DNA of 53,734 nt from Streptococcaceae bacterium (GCA_031285775.1 JAITVN010000081.1:1-53734), one strand, 5' to 3'. Counted from the stretch's first letter, positions 43,543 to 52,860 are shown. Program-made: numbers and translations. The notes: a model not told the origin generated them from the sequence alone.

Positions 43543-44460
43543 TTACATCATGTCTTTCTTTTTTAAAAGCCAAATCACCCATCCTGTAATCAAGGCAGTC
43601 ACAGCAAGAATTGCCCATACCATCCAGGAAATAGTCTGGCCAGGTAAGGGGACATTGATGCCGTAGAGTCCAAAAACGATGGCTGGAATACCAAGTACGA
43701 AGGTGGCAGAAGTCATAATTTTCATGACAATATTTAAATTATTCGCCACGATATTTGAAAACAAATCACGCAAATTTTCAATTAGTTTTGATTGAATTTT
43801 TGCTTCTTTTTTTGCTTGTTCTGTTTCAACACACAGATCAAAAACTCTTGCTTCAAAGCCGTCTTCGTCTTTTTTTCGCAGAAGTTCCATGTATTTTCTC
43901 AACACTGACAGATTATTGTCCAGCGCTTCCTGAAAGTAAACCAGGCTGGCCTGCATTCGAATCATTTCCAGCAGCTGATCATTTCGAGTAGATTTTTTAA
44001 TTGTCTTTTGAATTTCTGAACGGCGTGATCGAAATTCGCGCAGGTAGCTTTCAAATTGCTGCGTCATTTTTGAGACAATGTGATAAAAAAGCTGATGCAT
44101 CATCCGCTTTTCTTCATACTCTGCAGACAAGACATCCTCTAATTCTACCACGTGATTTAATGCCAAAATTACTTGTTGAGTTGATGTAAGGACCATAGCA
44201 AATGGAAAAGTTTCAATTTCCCCACCCTCTGTAGGTTCAGGATATTGCAGCAAGAGCAGCACATTTCCATGCCTGTCAATCTCAAAGCGGGCATTTTCGT
44301 AATCATCAAGAATCCCGCCGATATAGTCGAAGGGAAAATCAAAATGCGCAGAAACCTTGCCGATTTCTTCACGTTTGGGTTTCAAAACGTAAATAAAGTC
44401 CCCCAGATCCGCTGACTCTGCCAACTTATGCTTACCAGACAAGCTGTAGTTTTTTATCAT
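43543..44460 (-). CDS. CorA-family magnesium/divalent cation channel
   Basis: 305 residues. A large cytoplasmic N-terminal domain with long charged helices (VEDVLSAEYEEKRMMHQLFYHIVSKMTQQFESYLREFRSRR) is followed by two C-terminal membrane helices. The selectivity loop reads YGINVPLPG, i.e. GIN instead of the canonical GMN. GIN variants exist in the CorA superfamily, so transport is likely, but metal preference may differ. The start is probably leaderless: TGATATAAT ends 6 nt before the ATG. Confidence 0.9.
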   Translation of the reverse strand: MIKNYSLSGKHKLAESADLGDFIYVLKPKREEIGKVSAHFDFPFDYIGGILDDYENARFEIDRHGNVLLLLQYPEPTEGGEIETFPFAMVLTSTQQVILALNHVVELEDVLSAEYEEKRMMHQLFYHIVSKMTQQFESYLREFRSRRSEIQKTIKKSTRNDQLLEMIRMQASLVYFQEALDNNLSVLRKYMELLRKKDEDGFEARVFDLCVETEQAKKEAKIQSKLIENLRDLFSNIVANNLNIVMKIMTSATFVLGIPAIVFGLYGINVPLPGQTISWMVWAILAVTALITGWVIWLLKKKDMM

Positions 44461-44466
44461 AAATAG

Positions 44467-44475
44467 ATTATATCA
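44467..44475 (-). promoter_or_regulatory. Extended -10 of the corA-like gene, 6 nt from the ATG (leaderless)
   Basis: Minus strand TGATATAAT, CTATTT, ATG (44460). Confidence 0.65.
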
Positions 44476-44569
44476 AATCTGATAAGAAAGAGCTTTTCAA
44501 AATTATTACTGTTCAATATTTTCCCTAACTACTCGCAAGCTTAGCTTCTTATAGAGAAAGTTCAAACAT

Positions 44570-44596
44570 CTAAAAAGCGCCATCAGCGGCGCTTTC
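44570..44596 (-). terminator. Terminator of the DUF4097-PspC operon
   Basis: AAAGCGCC, 6-nt loop, GGCGCTTT, with T-tract on the minus strand, 20 nt after the stop at 44614. Confidence 0.85.
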
Positions 44597-44613
44597 AAAA
44601 TCAAATTTTAAGA

Positions 44614-44961
44614 TCAGAAGTCTGACCAATTGTCATCATCGTTGACAGGTTCTGCTTCTTTAATCTTACGATCCGTTTGATAAGTGTTAGGGTTTGATTG
44701 ATAAAAGTTCTGAGCGCCATTTTCCCAAGGCCTCTCATGAGAAGAACGCTGATAAGGCTTTCTCGAGCCTGCGCTCGGCATGATCACCGCCAAGATAATA
44801 TAGATAATGATTGGGCTCCCTGCACCCATCAAAGTGATAACGGCCCATACGATACGGATAATCGTAATGACGTTTTCATCCAGTCCAAAATACTCTCCAA
44901 TACCGCCAACAACACCAGATATCATTCGGTTTGAACTAGATTTCGTTAAAGTTTTACTCAT
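44614..44961 (-). CDS. PspC-domain membrane protein
   Basis: 115 residues from the ATG at 44961. A PspC domain (KSSSNRMISGVVGGIGEYFGLDENVITIIRIVWAVITLMGAGSPIIIYIILAVIMP) contains the amphipathic and membrane helices; a hydrophilic tail rich in Asn, Gln and Asp follows. It is an envelope-stress protein like those controlled by LiaR/CesR systems. The ATG lies 5 nt inside the end of the upstream gene (44966), so translation is coupled. Confidence 0.9.
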   Translation of the reverse strand: MSKTLTKSSSNRMISGVVGGIGEYFGLDENVITIIRIVWAVITLMGAGSPIIIYIILAVIMPSAGSRKPYQRSSHERPWENGAQNFYQSNPNTYQTDRKIKEAEPVNDDDNWSDF

Positions 44962-44965
44962 AAAA

Positions 44966-46015
44966 TTATTCACCATCCTTTAGCCAAATCGTGCCAGATT
45001 TCGTCTCAAGTTCGAAAGTCAGATTGTCATCGCCAGAACGAACCACTGCTGCACCGCTCTTGCCTGACTCAAAAGGCTGGTCTAGGCGAAGACGCGTCTT
45101 ATAGTTTCCAAAAACAGTCTTAACGCGGCCTGTAAGAGCCAGAGACTCAGGAACAGACAATTTTACCTCGCCATTTATTGACTTAGCTGTCAGATTTTTG
45201 GCCCGGTTGTCATGCTGCGTCATGCGAATACCGCCGTTTGTCAATAGAACTTGACCGTCAATGAATGAACCGTCAAATTTGATATCGCCGTTAATCAGAT
45301 CTAGGGACAGCTTATCAGTCTTTGTATTGGAAATTCCCAACTCACCATTCTTGCTCGAAGCTGTCAAGTTTGTAGTTTCCACGCCATCAAGCAGAATCTT
45401 GCCGTTAAGCAGCTTGAAAGTCAAATCAGTGTAGATGCGGTTAGGCAAGTAAAGCTCTACATAAGCCGCAATGCGCCCTGCTGCTGAAATGTCCAGAGTA
45501 GCTTCTTCAGTGGAAATCTTTGTATTTTCTGCAAGATATTGTTCAACGTCCGACACTGCACCGTAAATCTTGTAAAGAACCTTGATGTGTGCATTGTCGC
45601 CTGGTTTGACCGTGACTTTCCCGCCCTTAACATCTAAGCTTACTGAATCAAAGGGTTCAAGAATGTCAAACTCAACTGTTTTTTCAATGGTCTTAACTTT
45701 TGGCCAGCCATTTGAGAAGTCGACATTGTCATCCACTGTTTTAGAAAGGCCTTTGAAGAGATCCGAAAGTTTGTCAGCCGCCTGGTTAAGCGTATTCTTG
45801 ATTGAGTCGCCAGTATCTTGACGGTGATTTTCAAAGCCTTCAGCGTCAAGTTTTGATTTAATTTCTGACTCAATTTCTTTTTCCGAATTTTTTTCTACAT
45901 CTTCTGTAGCTGATGAGCCGCCTGCATTCATTTTTTCGAGTAATTCAAGCGCTTCTTCATTGGTGATGACACCTTTACGCATTAGATCCATGATTCTTTC
46001 TTTTTTGTCAGCCAT
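44966..46015 (-). CDS. DUF4097-family protein with N-terminal SHOCT-like helix domain
   Basis: 349 residues from the ATG at 46015 (GGAGG 9 nt upstream; an in-frame ATG at 46069 is rejected). The first 30 residues (KKERIMDLMRKGVITNEEALELLEKM) form the short oligomerisation domain common in such stress proteins. An acidic linker follows. From about 130 on, a beta-helix-like DUF4097 domain has repeated N-G turns (LLNGKILLDG, SKNGELGISNTK, LINGDIKFDG, SINGEVKLSVP). With PspC it makes a two-gene operon resembling LiaF/G-type envelope-stress modules. The promoter TGTTAAAAT (46135-46143) gives a leader of about 115 nt. Confidence 0.85.
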   Translation of the reverse strand: MADKKERIMDLMRKGVITNEEALELLEKMNAGGSSATEDVEKNSEKEIESEIKSKLDAEGFENHRQDTGDSIKNTLNQAADKLSDLFKGLSKTVDDNVDFSNGWPKVKTIEKTVEFDILEPFDSVSLDVKGGKVTVKPGDNAHIKVLYKIYGAVSDVEQYLAENTKISTEEATLDISAAGRIAAYVELYLPNRIYTDLTFKLLNGKILLDGVETTNLTASSKNGELGISNTKTDKLSLDLINGDIKFDGSFIDGQVLLTNGGIRMTQHDNRAKNLTAKSINGEVKLSVPESLALTGRVKTVFGNYKTRLRLDQPFESGKSGAAVVRSGDDNLTFELETKSGTIWLKDGE

Positions 46016-46152
46016 TATAATTATCCTCCGTGCTTTGCCTATCCGCAAGCTGTGTATTATTCGGCACATTTCTCCAGGCGTACCATACCTTTTGTCCCTT
46101 CCTGTTCAATAGGGATTCTTTATTTACATGTTCATTTTAACAAAGTTAAGCA

Positions 46153-46181
46153 TTAAAAAAATCAGCCCTAAGACTGATTTT
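46153..46181 (-). terminator. Terminator of the giant coiled-coil gene
   Basis: AAAATCAG / CTGATTTT, 8-nt loop, followed by seven T residues on the minus strand, right after the stop at 46194. Confidence 0.85.
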
Positions 46182-46193
46182 CATATTTCATGT

Positions 46194-49100
46194 TCAAGAT
46201 GACGTCTCAACTAAATCATTGATATCTTCTTCAATGGCATCGGGCATCTTAACTTGATGAATATATTCGGGGTTCTTAGCTAATTCTGAGGGACGCGTAG
46301 GTTCAACTGCCACAGCTGTCGGCTCATCCGGCTCAATTGGAATTGGAATACTGCGTGGTGTATTGATTGTCACGCCAGTATTCATTAATTTTTCCGACAT
46401 GGTAATCGGTTTATCATTGAAGACCATTGTGTTATCAGCGCTTGTGTCAATCACACGATTGGCCACTCTTGACAAGCTGCCGGCACGTCGAATCAAATTG
46501 ACAATGGATGAAACTTCACTGACGGATTTTCTTAACTGCTGATAATTTTTATCAAGGTTCGTTTCCAGATAATGCTCAAAGTTAAAATCGTCATTGATAA
46601 TGCCCTGGATTTGAATGTTTTCAGTAGAAATTCCTGTTGTAATTTGGAAATGCTGAATTTGTTTGCGTAAATTTTCTAAACTCTCTTGATAACTAACTTT
46701 TAGGCTGTCCATATTTCTTATGAAAATTGAGACATTATTCCTTATCAGGCTTAATCCGCGTTCATAATAATTGGATCGAAGGATTTGTTCTAACTCAGCC
46801 GCTGAACGAGGCTTCGTCAGCTCAGCGGCCGATACGCCCAAATGTGACGCCAGCTGATTGATATCCCCGTAACTTGAATGATACATGTCTGTATAATCTG
46901 GGAAGGCGTTTATCAAAGCAATGACGGTTTGAATGCCGCTTTGAGCATCTGAGCTTCCTGAGGCCAGATTGATCAGCTGCTGTTCACGATCGAGATAGGA
47001 GGTATAAGCATTAAGCAATATCGCAAAGGCTGCCTCACGCGTCCTGTAATCTTCCATCCAATCAGCCACTTGACGATCCAAAGTTTCTACATATTGTGCC
47101 AGATCAATTCCAGAATAAGCCCAGTGATTGGCCTCTGATTGTTTCAAACGTTCGCCGCCGGCCTCCAAATATTTATCATAAGTGATCTGGTATTGATTCA
47201 GTGAAAAAGCAAAGTCATTGGCCGTTTGTCCCAGCTCTTCACGGATGGCTTGATAAGTCGTCAGCCAGGCATCTAACTGCGGCTTTTCCTTCAGTGACAA
47301 AGCATCCACAGCTGTTCGCATTAATGTTGGTAAATTATAGTTGTCCACATAATTGTGACCGGTTGATTCATAAATCGGGAAGGTCAGGCTGTTATCTTGA
47401 ATAAGCAAAGTCATAAGATGTGTCGCTGCCAGATCAAAGTTATGCTTTTTTGTCCGAGCCTTTTCTAAATCAGCTTGAACTTTTTGGTATTCCACGTAAA
47501 CTTTATCATAATAATCTTTGTCTGCCTCATAAGTTTTTTGAACCTCAGAATACCTCAGAGACACACGCGCGCCGTGTTCGACAAAGCCTTGATAATTTTT
47601 TGAAATAGAGGCATACTCATCTTTGGCGAGTCGATAAAGGCTTGCTGTCTTTTGATAATCTTGATCCACTCGTTTATATTTATGGCTATAACTTGAGTGA
47701 ATCTCTGAATAGCTGTCATATTTTTTTAATAACTCTTCGTATCTGCCCGAAACATCAGCATAGCTTTCTTTGGCAGCAGTCAGAGTTTCTTGTTCCAAAG
47801 CGTTTGTTTCATCTGCTTTTTTCTGCAGTTCTTCCAGCGCAGCTGCTTTTTCATCGCTGTCCGCTTTAATTGCATCCAAGTTCTGCTTAACTTCAGCCAG
47901 CAAACTTGTCACGTCTGACAATTGTTCCGAAGATTTGTCATAAGCAATCTGGGCTTCGTCGCGATCTCTTCTAGCTTTGTCAATTTTGGCTTGAAGGGCA
48001 TCGTGATCTTGACTGGTATGAATCAATGAAAGACTCAGAGGTTCAAAGATTTTGCGCTCATTTTCATAATCTGAGACCACTGTGTCATAGTTTTCGGCTA
48101 CTTCTTGATATTGGCCTTCTTTGGTTGCAAGACTGGTCTTCAAAATGGCATTTTGTGTCTTGATATAATCATAAGACTCTTCAACCTTGTCATAAGTCTG
48201 AAGTGTTTCATCGTACTGCTTTTGTGAAGTTTTTAGGTTAACACGGGCATCAGTAAGCATTTCAGACATTTTCTTGTAATTGTCGTCAATGACATCAAAA
48301 GCGGATTTTTGCTTATTATATGCCGCCTCAACTGGCTGAAATTCATCTGAGACACGTGCCAATAGCTCTTTTGCAGAATTGTACTCCTCTGTCACGTAAT
48401 GCAGAGCCACTCGGTTCGCATTGTCAGAATTGGACAAATCAGAGTAATTTTTCTCAATTCGGGCAAAATTGGCTGCTTCAGTGTCATAGCGCTCTTTCAG
48501 CTCAAGATAACTGGTCTGTGTTTTCTCAAATTGTTCTTTTTCCTGCAGATAACGGTCATCCGCTCCTGACAAAGGGGTAATTGTGAAATCTCCGATTTTT
48601 TCTGCAATGTCAACTTTGGCTTTACTCTGATCCATGACATTTTGGATCTCTTCAAAGTTTACCTTTGCAGCATCTTCCTGCAGCTGCATCTTGTCATACT
48701 GTGTGCTTAGTGTCTCATACTCATTTTTGATTTGAGTCACAAAATTATAATGTTCTCTGATTGATTCAAAGCCCGGCTTTTCGTCCTCAAATTCTTTCTT
48801 TAAGGTGTCAAGCTTGTCAGAAAGCAGCTCCATGTCTTCTTGTGAGGTATTGTAAATATCACGCCTTGATTTTAAATCAGCTTCTCTCTCTGCTTTTTCA
48901 TTGACTTTAGATTCAAATTCTTCTGCCGTTTCTTTCGCAGCCGCGGTAATTTCTTTGAGCTGGTTTTGACGGTAATCAAAATCAGACTGCAGCTGCTTTA
49001 ATTTTATTTGAAAATCTCTGCGCTCATTGCTGACAAATTTATAGCTTTTAACTTCTGACTCGTAGTCGCTTTTTTCAGATTGGAAATCTGACAGCTCAGT

Positions 49101-49592
49101 ATCATAAAGCTGTTTTGACTTTTTAAGCGCTTCATTTAGTGCAGAAAAATTTGAGATATTTTTATCTAAATCATTTTTCATGCCCTCATATTCGGCAAGA
49201 ATTTTGTCGTAACTCTGCTTGCTTGCTTCAAAGTTATGCTGATGATTTTGATAATCTGCAAGTTCTTCGTTGTATTTTTTTGTATAATCATTTGATGGAG
49301 AAACTGTTGAGAGTTTACCTATGATAGAAGCATCATCTTTCGTCCTTTGCGGCACTTCGACAGCAGGCAAAATAGCTGGCTCTTCAGCCTTCAACTGGGC
49401 TAAGGGGTCAGATTCTTCACTTGTATTTTCAACTTCTGCAACATCCGCAAGATCTCCGCTAATTTCATTCAAGTCTATAACTGGAGCTGATTCGAGCGTG
49501 TCTTCTTGTACTTTTTCTTCAAGATCTTTTTTTTCATCGCTGTTACTAAAAAGACCACCAAAAAAGGACTTCTTGTTTCTTTTTTCAGGCAT
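46194..49592 (-). CDS. Giant cytoplasmic coiled-coil protein with aromatic heptads (1132 residues)
   Basis: Start ATG 49592 with GGAG upstream; a longer frame to 49709 crosses the promoter (TGGTAAAAT) and is rejected. No signal peptide or membrane helix. Residues 1-23 are basic with an aromatic patch (KKSFFGGLFSN), possibly a membrane- or partner-binding amphipath; 24-100 are acidic and disordered. Residues 103-720 form a long coiled coil in which one heptad position is mostly Tyr or Phe: 10 of 12 at 107-184, 19 of 33 at 348-572 (unbroken register), and 12 Tyr of 15 at 611-709. Residues 720-1060 look helical and globular; the last 70 are Pro/Glu-rich (IPIPIEPDEPTAVAVEP). I do not recognise the family. 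Divergent from recU-pbp1A, so a cell-shape or division scaffold is a reasonable guess. Confidence 0.85.
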   Translation of the reverse strand: MPEKRNKKSFFGGLFSNSDEKKDLEEKVQEDTLESAPVIDLNEISGDLADVAEVENTSEESDPLAQLKAEEPAILPAVEVPQRTKDDASIIGKLSTVSPSNDYTKKYNEELADYQNHQHNFEASKQSYDKILAEYEGMKNDLDKNISNFSALNEALKKSKQLYDTELSDFQSEKSDYESEVKSYKFVSNERRDFQIKLKQLQSDFDYRQNQLKEITAAAKETAEEFESKVNEKAEREADLKSRRDIYNTSQEDMELLSDKLDTLKKEFEDEKPGFESIREHYNFVTQIKNEYETLSTQYDKMQLQEDAAKVNFEEIQNVMDQSKAKVDIAEKIGDFTITPLSGADDRYLQEKEQFEKTQTSYLELKERYDTEAANFARIEKNYSDLSNSDNANRVALHYVTEEYNSAKELLARVSDEFQPVEAAYNKQKSAFDVIDDNYKKMSEMLTDARVNLKTSQKQYDETLQTYDKVEESYDYIKTQNAILKTSLATKEGQYQEVAENYDTVVSDYENERKIFEPLSLSLIHTSQDHDALQAKIDKARRDRDEAQIAYDKSSEQLSDVTSLLAEVKQNLDAIKADSDEKAAALEELQKKADETNALEQETLTAAKESYADVSGRYEELLKKYDSYSEIHSSYSHKYKRVDQDYQKTASLYRLAKDEYASISKNYQGFVEHGARVSLRYSEVQKTYEADKDYYDKVYVEYQKVQADLEKARTKKHNFDLAATHLMTLLIQDNSLTFPIYESTGHNYVDNYNLPTLMRTAVDALSLKEKPQLDAWLTTYQAIREELGQTANDFAFSLNQYQITYDKYLEAGGERLKQSEANHWAYSGIDLAQYVETLDRQVADWMEDYRTREAAFAILLNAYTSYLDREQQLINLASGSSDAQSGIQTVIALINAFPDYTDMYHSSYGDINQLASHLGVSAAELTKPRSAAELEQILRSNYYERGLSLIRNNVSIFIRNMDSLKVSYQESLENLRKQIQHFQITTGISTENIQIQGIINDDFNFEHYLETNLDKNYQQLRKSVSEVSSIVNLIRRAGSLSRVANRVIDTSADNTMVFNDKPITMSEKLMNTGVTINTPRSIPIPIEPDEPTAVAVEPTRPSELAKNPEYIHQVKMPDAIEEDINDLVETSS

Positions 49593-49737
49593 ATGTATAG
49601 TTTCTCCGATACTATAATCTTGCCTTATTTTACCAGAATTCTTAAGATTATGCAAGAAAATCCGTGTTCTGTCGATTTTTTTGGACAGATTGACACTTGA
49701 TAATGGCATAAATTTGACGAGTTTCTATTCATTTATG

Positions 49738-49743
49738 TTATAA
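49738..49743 (+). promoter_or_regulatory. -10 box of the recU-pbp1A operon
   Basis: TATAAT about 38 nt before the recU ATG; AAGGTGGGG serves as ribosome site. Confidence 0.55.
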
Positions 49744-49781
49744 TAAAGTGATATTTTAGTAGTTTCAAGGTGGGGTTTTAC

Positions 49782-50396
49782 ATGATAAATTATCCATTAG
49801 GCATTAAGAAAGAGAGAAGTCGAGTTCATCCAGCTCAAGCGAAGTCTTCCTGCAATCCAGTAGAGTTTGGCAAGCGCGGCATGAGTTTCGAATCTGATAT
49901 TAATGCAACCAATGAATATTATCTTGCACACAATATTGCAGTCGTTCACAAAAAGCCCACACCAGTTCAGATCGTTCATGTTGAATATCCGAAACGCAGT
50001 CGAGCAAAGATTACTGAAGCCTATTTTCGGGAAGCTTCAACCACTGATTATTCTGGGGTCTATCAGGGACATTACATTGATTTTGAGGCAAAAGAAACCT
50101 CGCAGAAGCAGTCTTTTCCCTTGAAAAATTTTCATAAACACCAAATCGAGCATATGAAGTCTGTGCTCAAGCAAGACGGCATTGCTTTTGTTCTTTTACA
50201 TTTTTCTGAGCGGCAGGAAACCTATTATCTTTCTTCATCCTTTCTAATCAAATTTTTCGAAGAAAAACATGGCCTTAAGTCGATTCCGCTCGCAGTCATT
50301 CAAGAGCAAGGCATTCTGCTTCCTCAAGCGACAATTCCCAGAATCCCTTTTATTGATATTATTCATTCACAGTTAGGCGGTGATTCACATAGCTAA
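49782..50396 (+). CDS. recU: Holliday junction resolvase RecU
   Basis: 204 residues from the ATG at 49782 (AAGGTGGGG 7 nt upstream; an in-frame GTG at 49770 is part of that site). NYPLGI at the start and FGKRGMSFESDINATNEYYL are RecU signatures. The catalytic metal site is in DYSGVYQGHYIDFEAKET. It resolves Holliday junctions and helps chromosome segregation. Overlaps pbp1A by 17 nt, the pairing typical of Streptococcaceae. Confidence 0.96.
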   Translation: MINYPLGIKKERSRVHPAQAKSSCNPVEFGKRGMSFESDINATNEYYLAHNIAVVHKKPTPVQIVHVEYPKRSRAKITEAYFREASTTDYSGVYQGHYIDFEAKETSQKQSFPLKNFHKHQIEHMKSVLKQDGIAFVLLHFSERQETYYLSSSFLIKFFEEKHGLKSIPLAVIQEQGILLPQATIPRIPFIDIIHSQLGGDSHS

Positions 50397-52638
50397 AAAA
50401 CGGTCGGTAGCCAGTAAAACCTACTCTGGTAAAAAGATAATCAAAAGCCCAAAAAAAGCTGCCAGAAACACGCGTTTTCGTTGGAGACGTCTTTTTAAAT
50501 GGATTGCAATTCCTGTTTTAACCGTTAGTCTTCTCGCTTTTACCTTTGGCGTTCTTATTTTTGCTTCCTATGCTTCTTCAGCACCAAAGCTCACAATGAG
50601 TCAACTTGAATCGCAGCCGAATACTAAGTTCCTGGATCCAGAAGGGAATGTCATTGCAAAGCTTGGGGCAGAGCAGCGTGTTTTGGTGACAACTGATCAG
50701 ATTCCGATGACTTTAATAGACGCCATCACTTCAATTGAAGATCATCGCTTCTTTAATCATCGAGGCGTTGATCCAGTCCGAATTATGGGATCCGTTCTCC
50801 ATAATATTCAAAATGATACAACTCAAGGCGGCTCAACCATTACCCAAGAGCTTATCAAGCTCAGTTTCTTCTCAACAAGTGAATCAGATCGCACTTTAAA
50901 GCGAAAAGCTCAGGAAGCCTGGATGTCGCTTGAATTAGAGAAAAAAGTCAGCAAAGAAGAGATTCTTACCCTTTACATCAACAAAGTCTTCATGTCCAAT
51001 AATGTTTACGGGATGCAGACAGCAGCTGAAACCTTCTATGGAAAACCGCTCAGTCAGCTGAGTTTGCCGCAGTTGGCGATGCTCGCTGGGATGCCTCAAG
51101 CCCCTAATTATTATGATCCTTATAAAAATCCAGAACAAACAAAAACGAGACGTGATACAGTTTTAAAGGAAATGTATCGTTATGGGAAAATCAGTGAAGA
51201 TGAAGAAAAGAAAGCCATCAACACGCCTATAAACGAGGGCTTGCAGCCACTCAGTCAAAGCACCACACTTCCTCTGTATCTAAATAGTTTCATTACTGAA
51301 GCCATTTTGCAGGTCAAAAATGCGACCGGCAAAGATCCAAGTCGGACGCCGATGACCATTTACACGACCCTGAATAAGGATGCGCAGCAACAGCTGCAGA
51401 AGGTTTTTGACACAGGTGATTATGTCGCTTATCCAGAAAATCAGCAAGTGGCAGCCACCATCGTTGATCCGAAAACAGGTGCTGTGATTGCCCAAATGGG
51501 GCAACGCAATCAGCCAGCAGATTCACTCTTGGGCAATAATCCTGCAGTCAATACCGATCGTGACTGGGGCTCAACCATGAAGCCGATCACGGATTATGCG
51601 CCAGGACTTGACAATGGGACCTTTAAGTCTACAGCTCAAATTTTCGATGATTCTCCATACAAGTATCCTGGAACGAATGACTCATTGTTTGACTATGATC
51701 AAGGATATATGGGGAATATTACGATGCGCAAAGCGATCTGGCAATCACGAAATATTCCCGCAGTTAAAGCCCTTGAAAAAGTCGGACTTGACAGCTCTTC
51801 TGCTTTTCTAAAGAGCTTAGGCATTCAGTATTACCCACGTGAATTTTATGCCAATGGAATTTCCAGTACAACCCAATCCCCTTTAGGCAATGTAGCAGAT
51901 CGGAGATATGGCGCAAGCTCTGAGAAGATGGCTTCTGCCTATGCCGCCTTTGCTAATGGTGGTAACTATACCACACCTTACTATGTCACCAAAATAACTT
52001 ATTCTGATGGCGTCAGTGAGAACTTAACTCCCGAAACCAAGCGTGTCATGAAGCAAGAAACAGCTTATGCAATGACGGATATGCTGAAGGGGGTCATTCC
52101 CAACGGTACGAACGGTATTACTTTTCCTCCCAACCGTCTCAAGGGCTTGTTCCAAGCAGGAAAGACGGGTACTTCAAACTATCCGGATGAAGAACTGGGC
52201 AGCGTAAAAGCCACAAGTGAATTTATCGTTCCTGATGAAACCTTTGTCGGCTATACCAAAGACTATTCCATCGCTGTGTGGACTGGATATGAAGATCGAC
52301 TTTATCCTGTACAGGATATTCTTGTCCCTGCCGAGGTTTATACTTCAATGATGCAGTATTTCTATCCAGATACATCAACCAGTACGGATTGGACGATGCC
52401 TGATGACGTTAAACGTTATGGTGGTGAGCTTTATCTGTATGACACAAAACCTGCTTATAGTGCACCTCCTAGTACTTCTAGCTCTAGCTCCAGTTCCAGC
52501 TCCTCAAGTTCATCTAGCGCTTCAAGCGCTCCAGAAACTCCAGCTGAAAATACGCCTCAAAGTTCAGCTGAAAATACACCTCAAAGTTCAGCTGAAAATG
52601 TGCCGCCTGCTGATGGCACCACCACTGTGCCACAATAA
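50380..52638 (+). CDS. pbp1A: Class A penicillin-binding protein PBP1A
   Basis: 752 residues, start GTG 50380. A basic cytoplasmic N-terminus is followed by a membrane anchor at about 41-66. The glycosyltransferase 51 domain has EDHRFFNHRG (catalytic Glu 120), GGSTITQEL and KRKAQEAWMSLELE. The transpeptidase has SxxK as S-T-M-K (about 396), S-R-N, and K-T-G (about 593). The C-terminus is a Ser-rich run, then near-repeats of AENTPQSS. It polymerises and cross-links peptidoglycan. Translation is coupled to recU. Confidence 0.95.
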   Translation: MIHIAKKRSVASKTYSGKKIIKSPKKAARNTRFRWRRLFKWIAIPVLTVSLLAFTFGVLIFASYASSAPKLTMSQLESQPNTKFLDPEGNVIAKLGAEQRVLVTTDQIPMTLIDAITSIEDHRFFNHRGVDPVRIMGSVLHNIQNDTTQGGSTITQELIKLSFFSTSESDRTLKRKAQEAWMSLELEKKVSKEEILTLYINKVFMSNNVYGMQTAAETFYGKPLSQLSLPQLAMLAGMPQAPNYYDPYKNPEQTKTRRDTVLKEMYRYGKISEDEEKKAINTPINEGLQPLSQSTTLPLYLNSFITEAILQVKNATGKDPSRTPMTIYTTLNKDAQQQLQKVFDTGDYVAYPENQQVAATIVDPKTGAVIAQMGQRNQPADSLLGNNPAVNTDRDWGSTMKPITDYAPGLDNGTFKSTAQIFDDSPYKYPGTNDSLFDYDQGYMGNITMRKAIWQSRNIPAVKALEKVGLDSSSAFLKSLGIQYYPREFYANGISSTTQSPLGNVADRRYGASSEKMASAYAAFANGGNYTTPYYVTKITYSDGVSENLTPETKRVMKQETAYAMTDMLKGVIPNGTNGITFPPNRLKGLFQAGKTGTSNYPDEELGSVKATSEFIVPDETFVGYTKDYSIAVWTGYEDRLYPVQDILVPAEVYTSMMQYFYPDTSTSTDWTMPDDVKRYGGELYLYDTKPAYSAPPSTSSSSSSSSSSSSSSASSAPETPAENTPQSSAENTPQSSAENVPPADGTTTVPQ
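52543..52608 (+). repeat. 24-bp tandem repeat encoding AENTPQSS in the pbp1A tail
   Basis: Two nearly identical 24-bp units and a third partial one (GCTGAAAATACGCCTCAAAG...), right after the Ser-rich codons. Confidence 0.85.
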
Positions 52639-52749
52639 TAGAAAATACTTTCTCAATCTGCACTGCCGATGAAATCCCTTCTGTTTTCAAAAACTTCTTT
52701 TATCGCAAGGCTTGTAAAGGCCGTTCGGGAATTATGAAAACAACGATTG

Positions 52750-52818
52750 GCAGCTTTCCTCAATGAAAGCTGCTTTGAATCATTCAAAAAGTCCTAAGCA
52801 ATTTTCTTAGGGCTTTTA
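52750..52818 (+). terminator. Two hairpins after pbp1A, the second a terminator
   Basis: GCAGCTTTC / GAAAGCTGC (52750-52773), then AAAAGTCCTAAG / CTTAGGGCTTTT (52787-52817). The rest of the 237-bp gap up to crcB shows nothing else, and no fluoride riboswitch was recognised. Confidence 0.7.
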
Positions 52819-52860
52819 AGCTAGGGAGAACTGTTGAAACAACTGAATATTCTCTCAATC

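Noticed and set aside
49593-49709. 39-codon N-terminal extension of the giant coiled-coil protein
   Set aside because: The extension overlaps the extended -10 box and the ribosome site of the ATG at 49592.
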